A program made the position numbers and the translations under genes. Under the pieces are notes generated by a model. That model searched no databases, was not told the origin of the DNA, and saw nothing but the letters and a program-made list of their open reading frames with translations. DNA of 64,000 nt from JBCCGG01 sp039029395. GTDB lineage: Bacteria; Pseudomonadota; Alphaproteobacteria; Kiloniellales; JAKSDN01. Position 1 is the first letter of the stretch. Every line of letters starts with the position of its first letter. The stretch spans positions 1 to 64,000 of the forward strand of contig JBCCGG010000033.1 in NCBI GenBank assembly GCA_039029395.1. Direction: 5' to 3'. This document shows positions 17,702 through 25,969 of this stretch, piece by piece.

Positions 17702-19654
17702 CTAGATCTCCGATCCAACCTTGAGCCCCTCCAATACCGCCTCCTCGGCCGTACGCGGCACCAGGCAGTCGCCGATCACCCGCAGCTCGCCGTCAAAGGC
17801 GGTAAGTGACTGCTCAAGGGTGGACTCGGCCTGGTGGCCCAGGGCGAGCACCAAGGTGTCCATTTCCTCGAGCACGACCGCCTCGTCGCTTAGTGTGTCC
17901 TGAAAATAGGCCGTGTCCGCATCGGCGCCATACAAGCGCAGATAGGGGCGGATCTCCACGCCGAGCGAATGCAGGCGGCCGACATAGTGGTTGCGCGTGT
18001 AGAGCTGGAGCAGCTCGCCGGCTTGCGCGCCATTGACGCAGAGACGGACCCGGCAGCCATGCGCCGCCAAAAGCTCCGCCAGGCCAAGACCGACCCAATC
18101 GCAGCGCCAGTCGGCGATCACCACCGAGGCGCCAACCAGCGCCGGGTTCTCGATAACCTGCCAGGCATCCAACTGGTGCGCCTCTGCCACGCCGGGAATC
18201 TCGGGCAAGTGGGGCTGCGCACCGGTTGCTAGAATCACCGTGTCGGGCGACTCCTGGGCGATCAGCGCGGCGGTCACCTCTTGGCCAGTGACGACCCGCG
18301 CCGATGTCGCCATCAGCTCCTGCTGCAGATTGGTGATCAGGCCGCCGAATTCCTCACGGCCCGGCAGGCGCTGGGCGAGCAGGGCCTGGCCACCGATCTG
18401 GCGGGCTTTGTCGTAGAGCGCCACCTGGTGGCCGCGCCGGGCGGCGACCGCCGCCGCTTTGAGACCGGCCGGGCCGCCGCCGGCGATCAGCACCCGCTTG
18501 GCGCGCGCGGCCGGCTCGATTTCGCCGAACTCGAGCTCGCGCCCGCTCTCGGGATATTGCAGACAGGAGATGCCGAAGCCCTTGTGGGCCCGGCCAATGC
18601 AGGACTGATTGCACGCGATGCAGGCGCGGATCTCGTCGAGCTGGCCGGCCCGCGCCTTGTTGGGCATCTCCGGATCGCAGATCAGCGCCCGGGTCATGCC
18701 GCAGAGATCGGCCTGTCCGGCCGCCAGGATCTGCTCGGCGACCTGAGGCTGGTTGATGCGCCCGGTTACCAGCACCGGCCGGCTGACCTGGGCCTTGAGC
18801 GCCGCGCCGTGGGGCGCGGTGTAACCGGCGGCAAAGCCCATCGGCGGGGTAATGTGCACCGAGGCGCCGAGCGCGGCGGAGGACCCCACCGTGACGTTGA
18901 AGTAGTCGAGCGCGCCGTCGCCATCGAGTGCGCGGCAAACTGCCAAGACCTCCGCTTCGTCGAGGCCGCCCGGCTCCAGCTCGTCGGCCGAGATGCGCAA
19001 GCCCACCACCCGCTCGCCAGCGCCGGCCCGCACCGCGGCGATGACCTCGCGCAGGAAGCGTAATCGGCCCTCGAAGTCGCCGCCGTAGTCGTCCTGTCGC
19101 CGATTGATCCGGGGGCTTAGGAATTGCGCCGGCAAGTAACCGTGACTGGCAACGACCTCGACCCCGTCAAGTCCGGCCTCGCTCAGATAAGCCGCCGCCC
19201 GCCCATAGCCTTGCACGACCTCTTCGATCAGCGCGCGCGACATGGGCCGGGGCATGATGTGAAAGCGCTCGTTGGGGCTTGCCGAGGGCGCATAGGCAAT
19301 CGGGTGCAGCCCGTCCTGGGATTCTTTGATCTCCCGGCCCGGATGGAACAGCTGGGCGAAAACTTTCGCGCCTCGGGCCTGACAGGCCTCGGCCAGGCGG
19401 CGGTAGGGCGCAACGCAGTCGTCCGTGGTTGCAATGAGGAGCTTGTCGGAATAGAGCGCCGTCTCGTGAATCGCCGCGATCTCGGTGATGATGAGGCCAG
19501 CCCCGCCGCGCGCCCGCGCTTCGTGGTAGGCGATCAGCGCCTCGTTGGGAACGTCCGAGGCCAAGTAGGTGTGGTGGCTGGTCGAGACGATGCGGTTACG
19601 CAAGGTCGTGCCCCGCAGATCGAGCTCGGCGAAGAGGTGGGGGAAGGCGGACAT
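17702..19654 (-). CDS. FMN/[4Fe-4S]/FAD oxidoreductase, amine-demethylase-like (Old Yellow Enzyme superfamily)
   Basis: 650 residues in two parts. Residues 1-370 are an Old Yellow Enzyme TIM barrel for FMN (RNRIVSTSHHTYL; DGVEVVASHGYLPAQFLSP). The Fe-S cysteines are in CIACNQSCIGRAHKG plus a later Cys. The C-terminal half starts with the Rossmann motif RVLIAGGGPAGLKAAAVAAR and binds FAD and NAD(P). This architecture is shared by trimethylamine dehydrogenase, dimethylglycine and N-methylproline demethylases, and 2,4-dienoyl-CoA reductase. Next to an MttB-family gene, an oxidative N-demethylase is the most economical reading. Overlaps the upstream aldehyde dehydrogenase gene by 1 bp. Confidence 0.82.
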   Translation of the reverse strand: MSAFPHLFAELDLRGTTLRNRIVSTSHHTYLASDVPNEALIAYHEARARGGAGLIITEIAAIHETALYSDKLLIATTDDCVAPYRRLAEACQARGAKVFAQLFHPGREIKESQDGLHPIAYAPSASPNERFHIMPRPMSRALIEEVVQGYGRAAAYLSEAGLDGVEVVASHGYLPAQFLSPRINRRQDDYGGDFEGRLRFLREVIAAVRAGAGERVVGLRISADELEPGGLDEAEVLAVCRALDGDGALDYFNVTVGSSAALGASVHITPPMGFAAGYTAPHGAALKAQVSRPVLVTGRINQPQVAEQILAAGQADLCGMTRALICDPEMPNKARAGQLDEIRACIACNQSCIGRAHKGFGISCLQYPESGRELEFGEIEPAARAKRVLIAGGGPAGLKAAAVAARRGHQVALYDKARQIGGQALLAQRLPGREEFGGLITNLQQELMATSARVVTGQEVTAALIAQESPDTVILATGAQPHLPEIPGVAEAHQLDAWQVIENPALVGASVVIADWRCDWVGLGLAELLAAHGCRVRLCVNGAQAGELLQLYTRNHYVGRLHSLGVEIRPYLRLYGADADTAYFQDTLSDEAVVLEEMDTLVLALGHQAESTLEQSLTAFDGELRVIGDCLVPRTAEEAVLEGLKVGSEI

Positions 19655-21111
19655 TAGAGATCGACCGTCACCGCCTTGATCTGACAGTAGTTGGCAAGCG
19701 CCGCTAGGCCCTTTTCCCGGCCCGTGCCGCTTTCCTTGAAGCCGCCGAAGGGCACCGTGTCGCCGGCATTGTGATAGCCGTTGATGAAGACCTGGCCGGC
19801 CTCGACCTCGCGCGCGAAGATCAGGGCCTTGGAGATGTCTTGGGTGTAGATGCCGGCCGCCAGGCCGTAGCGGGTGCCGTTGGCGATGGCGATCGCTTCC
19901 TCGAGGGAGTCGACCGGTTGGACGCAGAGCACCGGCCCGAAGACTTCCTCTTGGGCAATCTCGTCTTCGGGCGGCACCTGGTCCAGGATCGTCGGCTGAT
20001 AGAAGAAGCCGGCCTCGCAGCGATCGACCCGGGCCGCCGCGCCACCGGTGACCAGCGCTAGGCCGCGGTCCCGGGCCCCCGCGACGAAACCCGAGACCCT
20101 ATTGCGCTGGGTCTCGGAGATCAGCGGGCCGAGCGCCGGGTCGTCCAGGCCGTGACCGAGGCTGAGCCCGCGCGCGCGCGCGCCGAGCCCGTCAAGGAGC
20201 TGGTCGTGAATCTGGCGCTCGACCACCAGGCGAGTGCCGGCCGAGCAGATTTGCCCGGCATTGTGGGTGAAGGCCTTCAGCACGCCGGCCACGGCGCGCG
20301 CCGGATCGGCGTCGCCCAAAACCACGACCGGCGACTTGCCGCCGAGCTCCAAGGTGACGGCGGCGACGTGCTCGGCCGCCGCCTTCATGACAGCCACGCC
20401 GGTCTCGCGCGAGCCGGTGAAAGTCACCTGGGCGATGTCCGGGTGGCGGGCGAGGGGCGCGCCGGCCGCTTCGCCCGTGCCGGTCACCACGTTGCAGACG
20501 CCCGGCGGCAGCCCGGCCTCAAGCAGGATCTCGGCCAGTATGACGGCGGAGAGCGGCGTTTCTTCGGCCGGCTTGACCACCGCGGTGTTGCCGCAGGCAA
20601 GGGCCGGCGCCAGACCGCGCGCGGCAATCGGCAGCGGCACGTTCCAAGGCACGATGTGGGCGGTCACGCCAAGCGGCGCGCGCAAGGTGTAGCTGAGCTT
20701 GTCCCGGCCCAGGGGAATGGTGGTTCCCTCCAGCTTGTCGCAAAGGCCGGCGTAGTAGTCGAAGTAGTCGGCCGAGCGGGCAACGTCGCGCCGGGCCGCC
20801 GAAATCGGCTTGCCGCTGTCCAAGGACTCGACCTTGGCCAAGCGCTCTCCACCGGCGCGCATCAGCTCGGCAACCCGGCGCAGGAGGCGGCCGCGCTCCT
20901 TGGGCTCGCAATCGCGCCAAGGCCCTTTGAGCGCCGCCTTGGCATCCTGGACCGCCAGATCCACATCTTCGGCGCCGCCGGCCGGCACCGCGCCCAAGGG
21001 CTCGCCGCGCCCGGGATCCAAGGTCTCGAAGCTGTCGCCGGAAAGCGCCGTCCTGCGTCTACCGGCGATCACCATGGCCTCGAAGGGCGCGCCAAGCTCA
21101 GCCAGGTTCAT
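19654..21111 (-). CDS. Aldehyde dehydrogenase, betaine-aldehyde-dehydrogenase-like
   Basis: 485 residues of the NAD(P)-dependent aldehyde dehydrogenase superfamily. The cofactor-binding segment is VTFTGSRETGVAVM, the general base Glu is in LELGGKSPVVVL and the nucleophilic Cys in NAGQICSAGTRL. Overall it is closest to the betaine/aminoaldehyde branch. In the operon it would oxidise the aldehyde produced by the aldolase or by oxidative demethylation. Its end overlaps the start of the FMN oxidoreductase by 1 bp, and its start overlaps the MttB-family stop by 4 bp. Confidence 0.9.
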   Translation of the reverse strand: MNLAELGAPFEAMVIAGRRRTALSGDSFETLDPGRGEPLGAVPAGGAEDVDLAVQDAKAALKGPWRDCEPKERGRLLRRVAELMRAGGERLAKVESLDSGKPISAARRDVARSADYFDYYAGLCDKLEGTTIPLGRDKLSYTLRAPLGVTAHIVPWNVPLPIAARGLAPALACGNTAVVKPAEETPLSAVILAEILLEAGLPPGVCNVVTGTGEAAGAPLARHPDIAQVTFTGSRETGVAVMKAAAEHVAAVTLELGGKSPVVVLGDADPARAVAGVLKAFTHNAGQICSAGTRLVVERQIHDQLLDGLGARARGLSLGHGLDDPALGPLISETQRNRVSGFVAGARDRGLALVTGGAAARVDRCEAGFFYQPTILDQVPPEDEIAQEEVFGPVLCVQPVDSLEEAIAIANGTRYGLAAGIYTQDISKALIFAREVEAGQVFINGYHNAGDTVPFGGFKESGTGREKGLAALANYCQIKAVTVDL

Positions 21112-22673
21112 CCCATGACCTCTTCAGGCAAAAGGATTGGGAAGCGCGCCCGTATGCGCTGATCGGCGGCCCGCGACAGATGATCCGGCCGAGGCTGTGC
21201 GAGGATCTCCCGGGCCCGCTCGCGCGCGCGCTCGCGGATATCCTTTGCGCCGGCCTCGACCCAATCGTCGGGCGAGGCCCGGTCGCCGACCTCGGGATAG
21301 AGATAGTCCCGGGTCATGCCCTCCAAGGTCTGGGCGTGGCCGAGATAGTGGCCCTCGCCCTCGACCACCTCGCGGATCGTCTCGAAGGACAGCGTGTCGT
21401 CATTCACCTCGATCCCGCGCACAGAACGCAGGATCGCGCCCAGCATGTCGTTGTCGATGACGTAGCCCTCGAGCGAGCAACCGAGCAGGCTGGCTTCCAT
21501 GCCGCAGCTTTGGGAGATCAGATTGGCGCCGGCTTGGGCCGCCAAGGTGACGGTGTAGCCCTTCTCGTAGCCGTGCTGGGCATCGGGCACCTTGGAGTCG
21601 GTCATGCCGGCCATGGCGCTCGACGGCAGGCCGTAGAAGTTGGCCATCTGGGTCGCCGCCGCCATGAGCACCGCCTGCTCGCCGCTGCCGCCGCACATGG
21701 CGCCGGTGCGCAGGTCGGAGACCACCGGCTTGGGCGCCAGCACCACCTTGCAGGCCGGATCCACGAGGTAGACGAAGACCAGGCCGGCCAGCACTTCCGC
21801 GACGGCCTGCACCACCGAGCCGGCGAGCTGGGCCGGGCTGGTGGCACCGGCTTGCCCGGCCGAGATCAGCATCACCGGAATGCCCAGACGCACGCCTTCC
21901 TCGAGCGCGGCACAGGCCTCCTCGGCGAAGCGCAGCGGCGGCACCACGTGGCAGGACAACAGAGTGCAGAAAGGCTTTTCCCGAGTGCGTCCTTCGCCGC
22001 CGGCCGCGATGTCGAACATCTCGACCACGTCGCGCACGTGGTCCGGATGAGAGAAGCTGGTGCCCAGCGGCTTCGCGGTGCCGGCCAGGATGGCGTAGGC
22101 GGTGTTGAGATCGAAGGCCCGGGTGTCGGCCACGTCCCGGGCGACTAGGGAGCGGTGGAAGAAATGGATGTTGTCCAACCGGTCGACCAGGCGGGCGGCA
22201 TCGTACAGGTCCTTGAGGGTCGCCTCGCGGTAACAGCCGGTCTCCAGATCGAGCAGGTTGGGCGAGGCGCCGCCCGAGCCCACGTGTACCTGGGTGCCGC
22301 TGACCTCAAGCTCGAGACCGGGGCGCCGGCCATGAATCGTGAAGGAGCGTCGGGCCGCTGCGATGACATCCTCGACCAAGCCGCGGGGGAAGATCAGCCG
22401 GCCCCGGTCGGTGAGGCGCCCGCCGGCGTCGGTGATCCGCTGGACCATGGAGGGGATCGCCGAGTCCAGGCCGACCTGGTCCAGCAGGTCGAGCGCCGTG
22501 GCGTGAATGCGCTTGACCTCCGCCTCGCTCAGGGGGCGGAAGCCACCGCCCTCGACGCCGGGCCAGACCGCCCGCTCCTCGATGGCAATCGGCTGGGCGC
22601 GCTCTGCCATCCGGGCCCGGCGGCCGCGCCGCTGGGGCCGCTCGTCCCGATCCGCCAGGGCTTCACTGGGCAT
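21108..22673 (-). CDS. MttB-family (trimethylamine methyltransferase-like) protein without pyrrolysine
   Basis: 521 residues of the MttB superfamily, recognisable by SGGASPNLLDLETGCYREAT, HFFHRSLVARDV, AMAGMTDSKVPDAQHGYEKG and DNDMLGAILRSVRGIEV. The reading frame is continuous, so no amber codon supplies pyrrolysine. It therefore belongs to the larger non-Pyl group (MtgB-like), whose known members demethylate quaternary amines such as glycine betaine, proline betaine or carnitine onto a corrinoid protein. No corrinoid protein gene is next to it. An Arg-rich N-terminal extension of about 25 residues may be translated or the start may be the ATG at 22610. It overlaps the aldolase gene by 11 bp. 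Confidence 0.88.
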   Translation of the reverse strand: MPSEALADRDERPQRRGRRARMAERAQPIAIEERAVWPGVEGGGFRPLSEAEVKRIHATALDLLDQVGLDSAIPSMVQRITDAGGRLTDRGRLIFPRGLVEDVIAAARRSFTIHGRRPGLELEVSGTQVHVGSGGASPNLLDLETGCYREATLKDLYDAARLVDRLDNIHFFHRSLVARDVADTRAFDLNTAYAILAGTAKPLGTSFSHPDHVRDVVEMFDIAAGGEGRTREKPFCTLLSCHVVPPLRFAEEACAALEEGVRLGIPVMLISAGQAGATSPAQLAGSVVQAVAEVLAGLVFVYLVDPACKVVLAPKPVVSDLRTGAMCGGSGEQAVLMAAATQMANFYGLPSSAMAGMTDSKVPDAQHGYEKGYTVTLAAQAGANLISQSCGMEASLLGCSLEGYVIDNDMLGAILRSVRGIEVNDDTLSFETIREVVEGEGHYLGHAQTLEGMTRDYLYPEVGDRASPDDWVEAGAKDIRERARERAREILAQPRPDHLSRAADQRIRARFPILLPEEVMG

Positions 22674-23391
22674 AGTCCGGCTCGTCCTCGTCGAGCAGCC
22701 GGGTCATGGCCTCGAAGTGGCGGTCCGAGTGACCCTCGCGCGACATCGCGCCCATCTCGGCCGCGATACCCTCGGGGATGCCGCGCAGCTCCCGGCCGCC
22801 AGCGGTTGCGAGCAGCTGGAACAGGCAGGCGCGCTCCAGCTGATAGAGATCCAGATAGGCCCGTGCGACGTTGGGCCCAGCGACAAGGCAGCCATGGTTG
22901 GCCAGGATCAGGACCCGCTTGTCACCGAGGGCATCCGCCATGCGCGCGCCTTCGTCCTCCTCTCGAAGCACACCGTCGTAGACCTCGAAGTAAGCGATGT
23001 CGTCGTGGAACTGTGCAGCCAGCTGGGAGCCGCAGGTGTCCAGGCGCCCTTCGCGGCCCATGGAGAGCGCGACGATGTTGGGCGCGTGGACGTGCATCAG
23101 GCACTTGGCATCGGGCCGCGCTTTCTGCACCGGGCCGTGGATGATCCAGCCGGCGCGGATCGGCGGCCGACTACCGGCCACCATCTCACCCTCAGGCGAC
23201 ATCAACGCCAAGGTCGAGGCGCTCACCTGACGCCAATGGGTGTAGCCCGGGGTGATCAGCGTGAGGGCGGGATCGTCGGGCGACTCCAGGCTCATGTGGT
23301 TCCAAGTGCCTTCGTTGAGGCCGTCGCGCACCGCCAAGCGATGGGCCGCCGCCAGATCCCGGCGCGCGCTTGCCTCCGCCATGTTCCTCAT
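22663..23391 (-). CDS. Class II aldolase/adducin-family protein
   Basis: 242 residues. The fold signature includes LNEGTWNHMSLES near the N-terminus, metal-binding histidines in CLMHVHAPN and a third in ILANHGCLVAG. Family members split or epimerise phosphorylated or free sugars and hydroxyacids using a divalent metal. As first gene of the operon, divergent from a LysR gene, it may act on a hydroxylated intermediate to release an aldehyde for the ALDH. The next ATG (23382) is an alternative start. Confidence 0.85.
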   Translation of the reverse strand: MRNMAEASARRDLAAAHRLAVRDGLNEGTWNHMSLESPDDPALTLITPGYTHWRQVSASTLALMSPEGEMVAGSRPPIRAGWIIHGPVQKARPDAKCLMHVHAPNIVALSMGREGRLDTCGSQLAAQFHDDIAYFEVYDGVLREEDEGARMADALGDKRVLILANHGCLVAGPNVARAYLDLYQLERACLFQLLATAGGRELRGIPEGIAAEMGAMSREGHSDRHFEAMTRLLDEDEPDYAQ

Positions 23392-23479
23392 GTCTCGCCG
23401 CCGATCGAACAGATGACTGAGTCGAATTTCACCCAGGTCACCCTAAAACGCTTTCGATACCGCTTGCAAACATTGAATT

Positions 23480-23512
23480 CTATGGTGATAGATGAATGCA
23501 ACTATCTTATAG
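23480..23512. promoter_or_regulatory. Extended dyad between divergent LysR and catabolic operon
   Basis: CTAT (23480-23483), GATAG (23487-23491), ten bases, CTATC (23502-23506), ATAG (23509-23512) form a nested near-palindrome 6 bp before the LysR start and about 90 bp before the aldolase gene. The nested symmetry resembles LysR recognition sites and would place the regulator between both promoters. Confidence 0.45.
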
Positions 23513-23518
23513 TGAGAC

Positions 23519-24403
23519 ATGGCCCGGACCCTCCCAGCACTATCCACCCTGCGCACCTTCGAGGCCGCGGCGCGCCATGAGTCCTTCAAGCGGGCGGCCG
23601 CCGAGCTCGCCGTGACGCCGACCGCGGTCAGCCATCAGGTCAAGCAGCTCGAGCGCGATGTGGGCCAGCCGCTGTTTCACCGGCGGGTTCGCCAGGTCCG
23701 ATTGACCGAGGCTGGGCGCCTGCTGCTGGAGGCCTGCCGGGAGTCCTTCGACGGCTTGGAAGCCGCACTGGCACGGCTTCGGGCCGGGGTCGGCCGGGCC
23801 CGGGTGATCGTCGGCGTCGGGCCCCTGGTCGCCGCCAAGTGGCTGACCCCGCGCCTATCCGGCTTCTGGCAAAGCTGCCCTGGGGTCGACCTTCGGCTGC
23901 ACCACTCGCCGCTCTCGATCGACTTCCGGGAAAGCGACATCGACCTGGCGATCGCCTGGGGCGACGGCGCCTGGCGCGAGGTTGCGGTCGAGCCCTTGCT
24001 CAAGATCCAGGTGACGCCGGTGATGAGCCCGCGGCTATTGGCGGACGGCACCGGGCTGGAGACGCCTCAAGACCTGCTGCGCTACCCCCTCTTGCACCAG
24101 CGCGACCGGGACGGCTGGCGGGAGTGGTTCGGCCATGCCGGCCTGGGCGATCCGGAGGCCGGCGCCTCGATCGTTATCGAGGACGCCCACGTGGTGCTCC
24201 AGGCGGCGATCGAAGGCCAGGGCGTCGCGCTCGGCATCCCGCCCTTCATCGCCGACGATATCGCCGCCGGACGCCTGATCCGGCCGCTCGACCTGGCGAT
24301 CGAGCCCAGCCGGGCCTACTACCTGGTCTATCCGAAGGGCGCCCTGCGCAATCCGACCCTAAAGCGCCTGCGCGATTGGCTGGTCGCCGAGGCTCAGGGG
24401 TGA
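23519..24403 (+). CDS. LysR-family transcriptional regulator (GcvA-like)
   Basis: 294 residues, GcvA-branch N-terminus LPALSTLRTFEAAARHESFK and HTH ELAVTPTAVSHQVKQLE, with a type 2 periplasmic-fold effector domain. It is divergent from the six-gene MttB-containing operon with a 127-bp gap that contains a nested dyad, so it is the likely regulator of that operon and its effector is probably the operon's substrate or an intermediate. Its end overlaps the convergent VOC gene by 10 bp. Confidence 0.9.
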   Translation: MARTLPALSTLRTFEAAARHESFKRAAAELAVTPTAVSHQVKQLERDVGQPLFHRRVRQVRLTEAGRLLLEACRESFDGLEAALARLRAGVGRARVIVGVGPLVAAKWLTPRLSGFWQSCPGVDLRLHHSPLSIDFRESDIDLAIAWGDGAWREVAVEPLLKIQVTPVMSPRLLADGTGLETPQDLLRYPLLHQRDRDGWREWFGHAGLGDPEAGASIVIEDAHVVLQAAIEGQGVALGIPPFIADDIAAGRLIRPLDLAIEPSRAYYLVYPKGALRNPTLKRLRDWLVAEAQG

Positions 24404-24825
24404 TCGGAATAGCTGCCGGACTTGTCCGCCGCTTCGACCCGGGCGTCCAGCTCGATCACCGTGCGGTCCGGGTCGCGGATGAAGACCGCGCTCAAGGGGC
24501 CGAAGGAGAAGGACCCGGTGATCGCGATGCCCTCGCGCGCCAGGAAGGCCTTGGTGTCGTCCAGCGAGCGCACGTGCAGCGCGAAGTGGGTGATGCCCGG
24601 GTGCTTGTCGCTCACGTCCATCAGGATGTTCGTCCCCTCGCCCGCCGTGCTCGGTCCCAGCAGATTGAGCGTGACCCCGCTTGGATGGCGCATGATGATC
24701 GGATGGCCCTCATCGAAGCCGGCATCGGTCACGGTCGCGAAGCCGAGCTTCTCGTAAAACGCGGTCGAGACCGCCCGGTCGCTGATGCGGATGCCGATAT
24801 GATCGATATGCTGAACGTCGAGCAT
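24394..24825 (-). CDS. VOC-superfamily (glyoxalase/dioxygenase-fold) protein
   Basis: 143 residues from the ATG at 24825: VQHIDHIGIRISDRAVSTAFYE near the start, then THFALHVRSLDDTKAFLAREG and VFIRDPDRTVIELDA near the end. The paired beta-alpha-beta-beta-beta modules with His near the N-terminus and Glu in VIELD are the metal-site pattern of glyoxalase I, fosfomycin-resistance and extradiol dioxygenase relatives. The specific reaction cannot be read. A longer frame extends upstream but encodes no recognisable sequence. It could be monocistronic: its only downstream neighbour is convergent. Confidence 0.8.
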   Translation of the reverse strand: MLDVQHIDHIGIRISDRAVSTAFYEKLGFATVTDAGFDEGHPIIMRHPSGVTLNLLGPSTAGEGTNILMDVSDKHPGITHFALHVRSLDDTKAFLAREGIAITGSFSFGPLSAVFIRDPDRTVIELDARVEAADKSGSYSDHP

Positions 24826-24985
24826 GGGAGCCTCCCGAGAATTTAGACACGGAGTGAGCCGTGCAGGAAGAACATTGGGTCGATTGTTTGTCTCACTAGT
24901 GCGGTAAAATAGAAAACACTGTTCCGCAGCTGGATCAATTTCGACCGACACTTGCGTATCTGATCATTGGCGCAATATTCCAGTT

Positions 24986-25969
24986 ATGAGCGATTCCCTC
25001 TCTCACGGGCGGCGCCGATTGATCGTCACGGTCGCCGGAATGGGCCTCCTGACCCTTGGTGGAGCCGTGTTCTGGTTCTGGGGTCGGGAGCGCCACGGAA
25101 GCGCCGGCGACCAAGCGCTCGAAGTCGATGTGGACTCGGTCATAGGTGACGGGTTACTGAAAATTGCGGAAGCCATAAGGCTCGAAATGCGGCGTGCTGG
25201 GTCTCGTGTGGACGGGCTTTCTATCGATGGCTTCAAGATCCGAGCCACGGTCGAACCAAACGATCGGGGCGATACATCCGTCGAGAGAATATTGAGAGTT
25301 TGGCCGGAGATCGTCATCTCGAACGAAGGCGGGCTTGTTGAAGCCTATTTCCCTGAGGCGGTACTGGATCGGGCGCGCCAGGACATACTCCAGCAAACTC
25401 TATCCGCCCTCCGAGCGGATCTTTCCCACCGTGGATTTGACCGCAATAGCGCTCGCATTTCAGGAAGTCGGTGTATCCTTATGCCCCGTGAAGTTTATGA
25501 AGCGGTAGTAAAGTGCAGTAGGATAGCTAGTTCGCGATCCGCACTCAGTTTCCGAAAAGTCGATCTCCTTAACCCCTCGGCAGCCAGCACCGAGTCGCTC
25601 CCGTGGATCAAGGACTTCTACGACGTTTATCCCGGCTCCATGACGGTGCGAAAAAGGGCCATCACGACGGGACAGCACATTGTTGATGCACAGGTGGAGT
25701 CCGAAGACGGCAACCCGATCGTCGTACTCCGCTTCGACATCTTCACCCGCAATCAGCGAATCAGGGAATTGGGGCCGGACACCCAGCTGATCGCGATCAT
25801 CCTGGACGACCAGATCGTCGCCACCGTGCTCGCCGGGGATCTGCATCGCGAACGCACGGTACTTAGAGGGCCGTTTAGTCGCAAGAAAGCGGAACAGCTG
25901 GCCTTGCGTCTGAGGTCTATTTCCTTGCCCGCACCGCTCAATGCAGTTGAGGCCTGCCCCGCGTCATAG
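24986..25969 (+). CDS. Membrane-anchored orphan SecD-like periplasmic (P1) protein
   Basis: 327 residues. One transmembrane segment at about residues 11-33 precedes a periplasmic part that follows SecD P1 order. The base-like part includes LEVDVDSVIGDGLLKIAEAI (45-64) and AYFPEAVLDRARQDILQQTL (120-139). The head-like part includes ITTGQHIVDAQ (226-236), NPIVVLRFD (243-251), IAIILDDQIVATVLAG (269-284) and AEQLALRLRSISLPAPL (302-318), matching SecD segments for FAIVLDG and LALLLRAGALPAPL. The SecD transmembrane channel helices are absent. It would reside on the outer face of the inner membrane; function unknown. Local base composition looks less GC-rich than neighbours. It overlaps the convergent ThDP gene by 6 bp. 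Confidence 0.72.
   Translation: MSDSLSHGRRRLIVTVAGMGLLTLGGAVFWFWGRERHGSAGDQALEVDVDSVIGDGLLKIAEAIRLEMRRAGSRVDGLSIDGFKIRATVEPNDRGDTSVERILRVWPEIVISNEGGLVEAYFPEAVLDRARQDILQQTLSALRADLSHRGFDRNSARISGSRCILMPREVYEAVVKCSRIASSRSALSFRKVDLLNPSAASTESLPWIKDFYDVYPGSMTVRKRAITTGQHIVDAQVESEDGNPIVVLRFDIFTRNQRIRELGPDTQLIAIILDDQIVATVLAGDLHRERTVLRGPFSRKKAEQLALRLRSISLPAPLNAVEACPAS

Noticed and set aside
21108..22673. Pyrrolysine-encoding MttB
   Set aside because: No in-frame TAG within the gene; it belongs to the non-Pyl branch.
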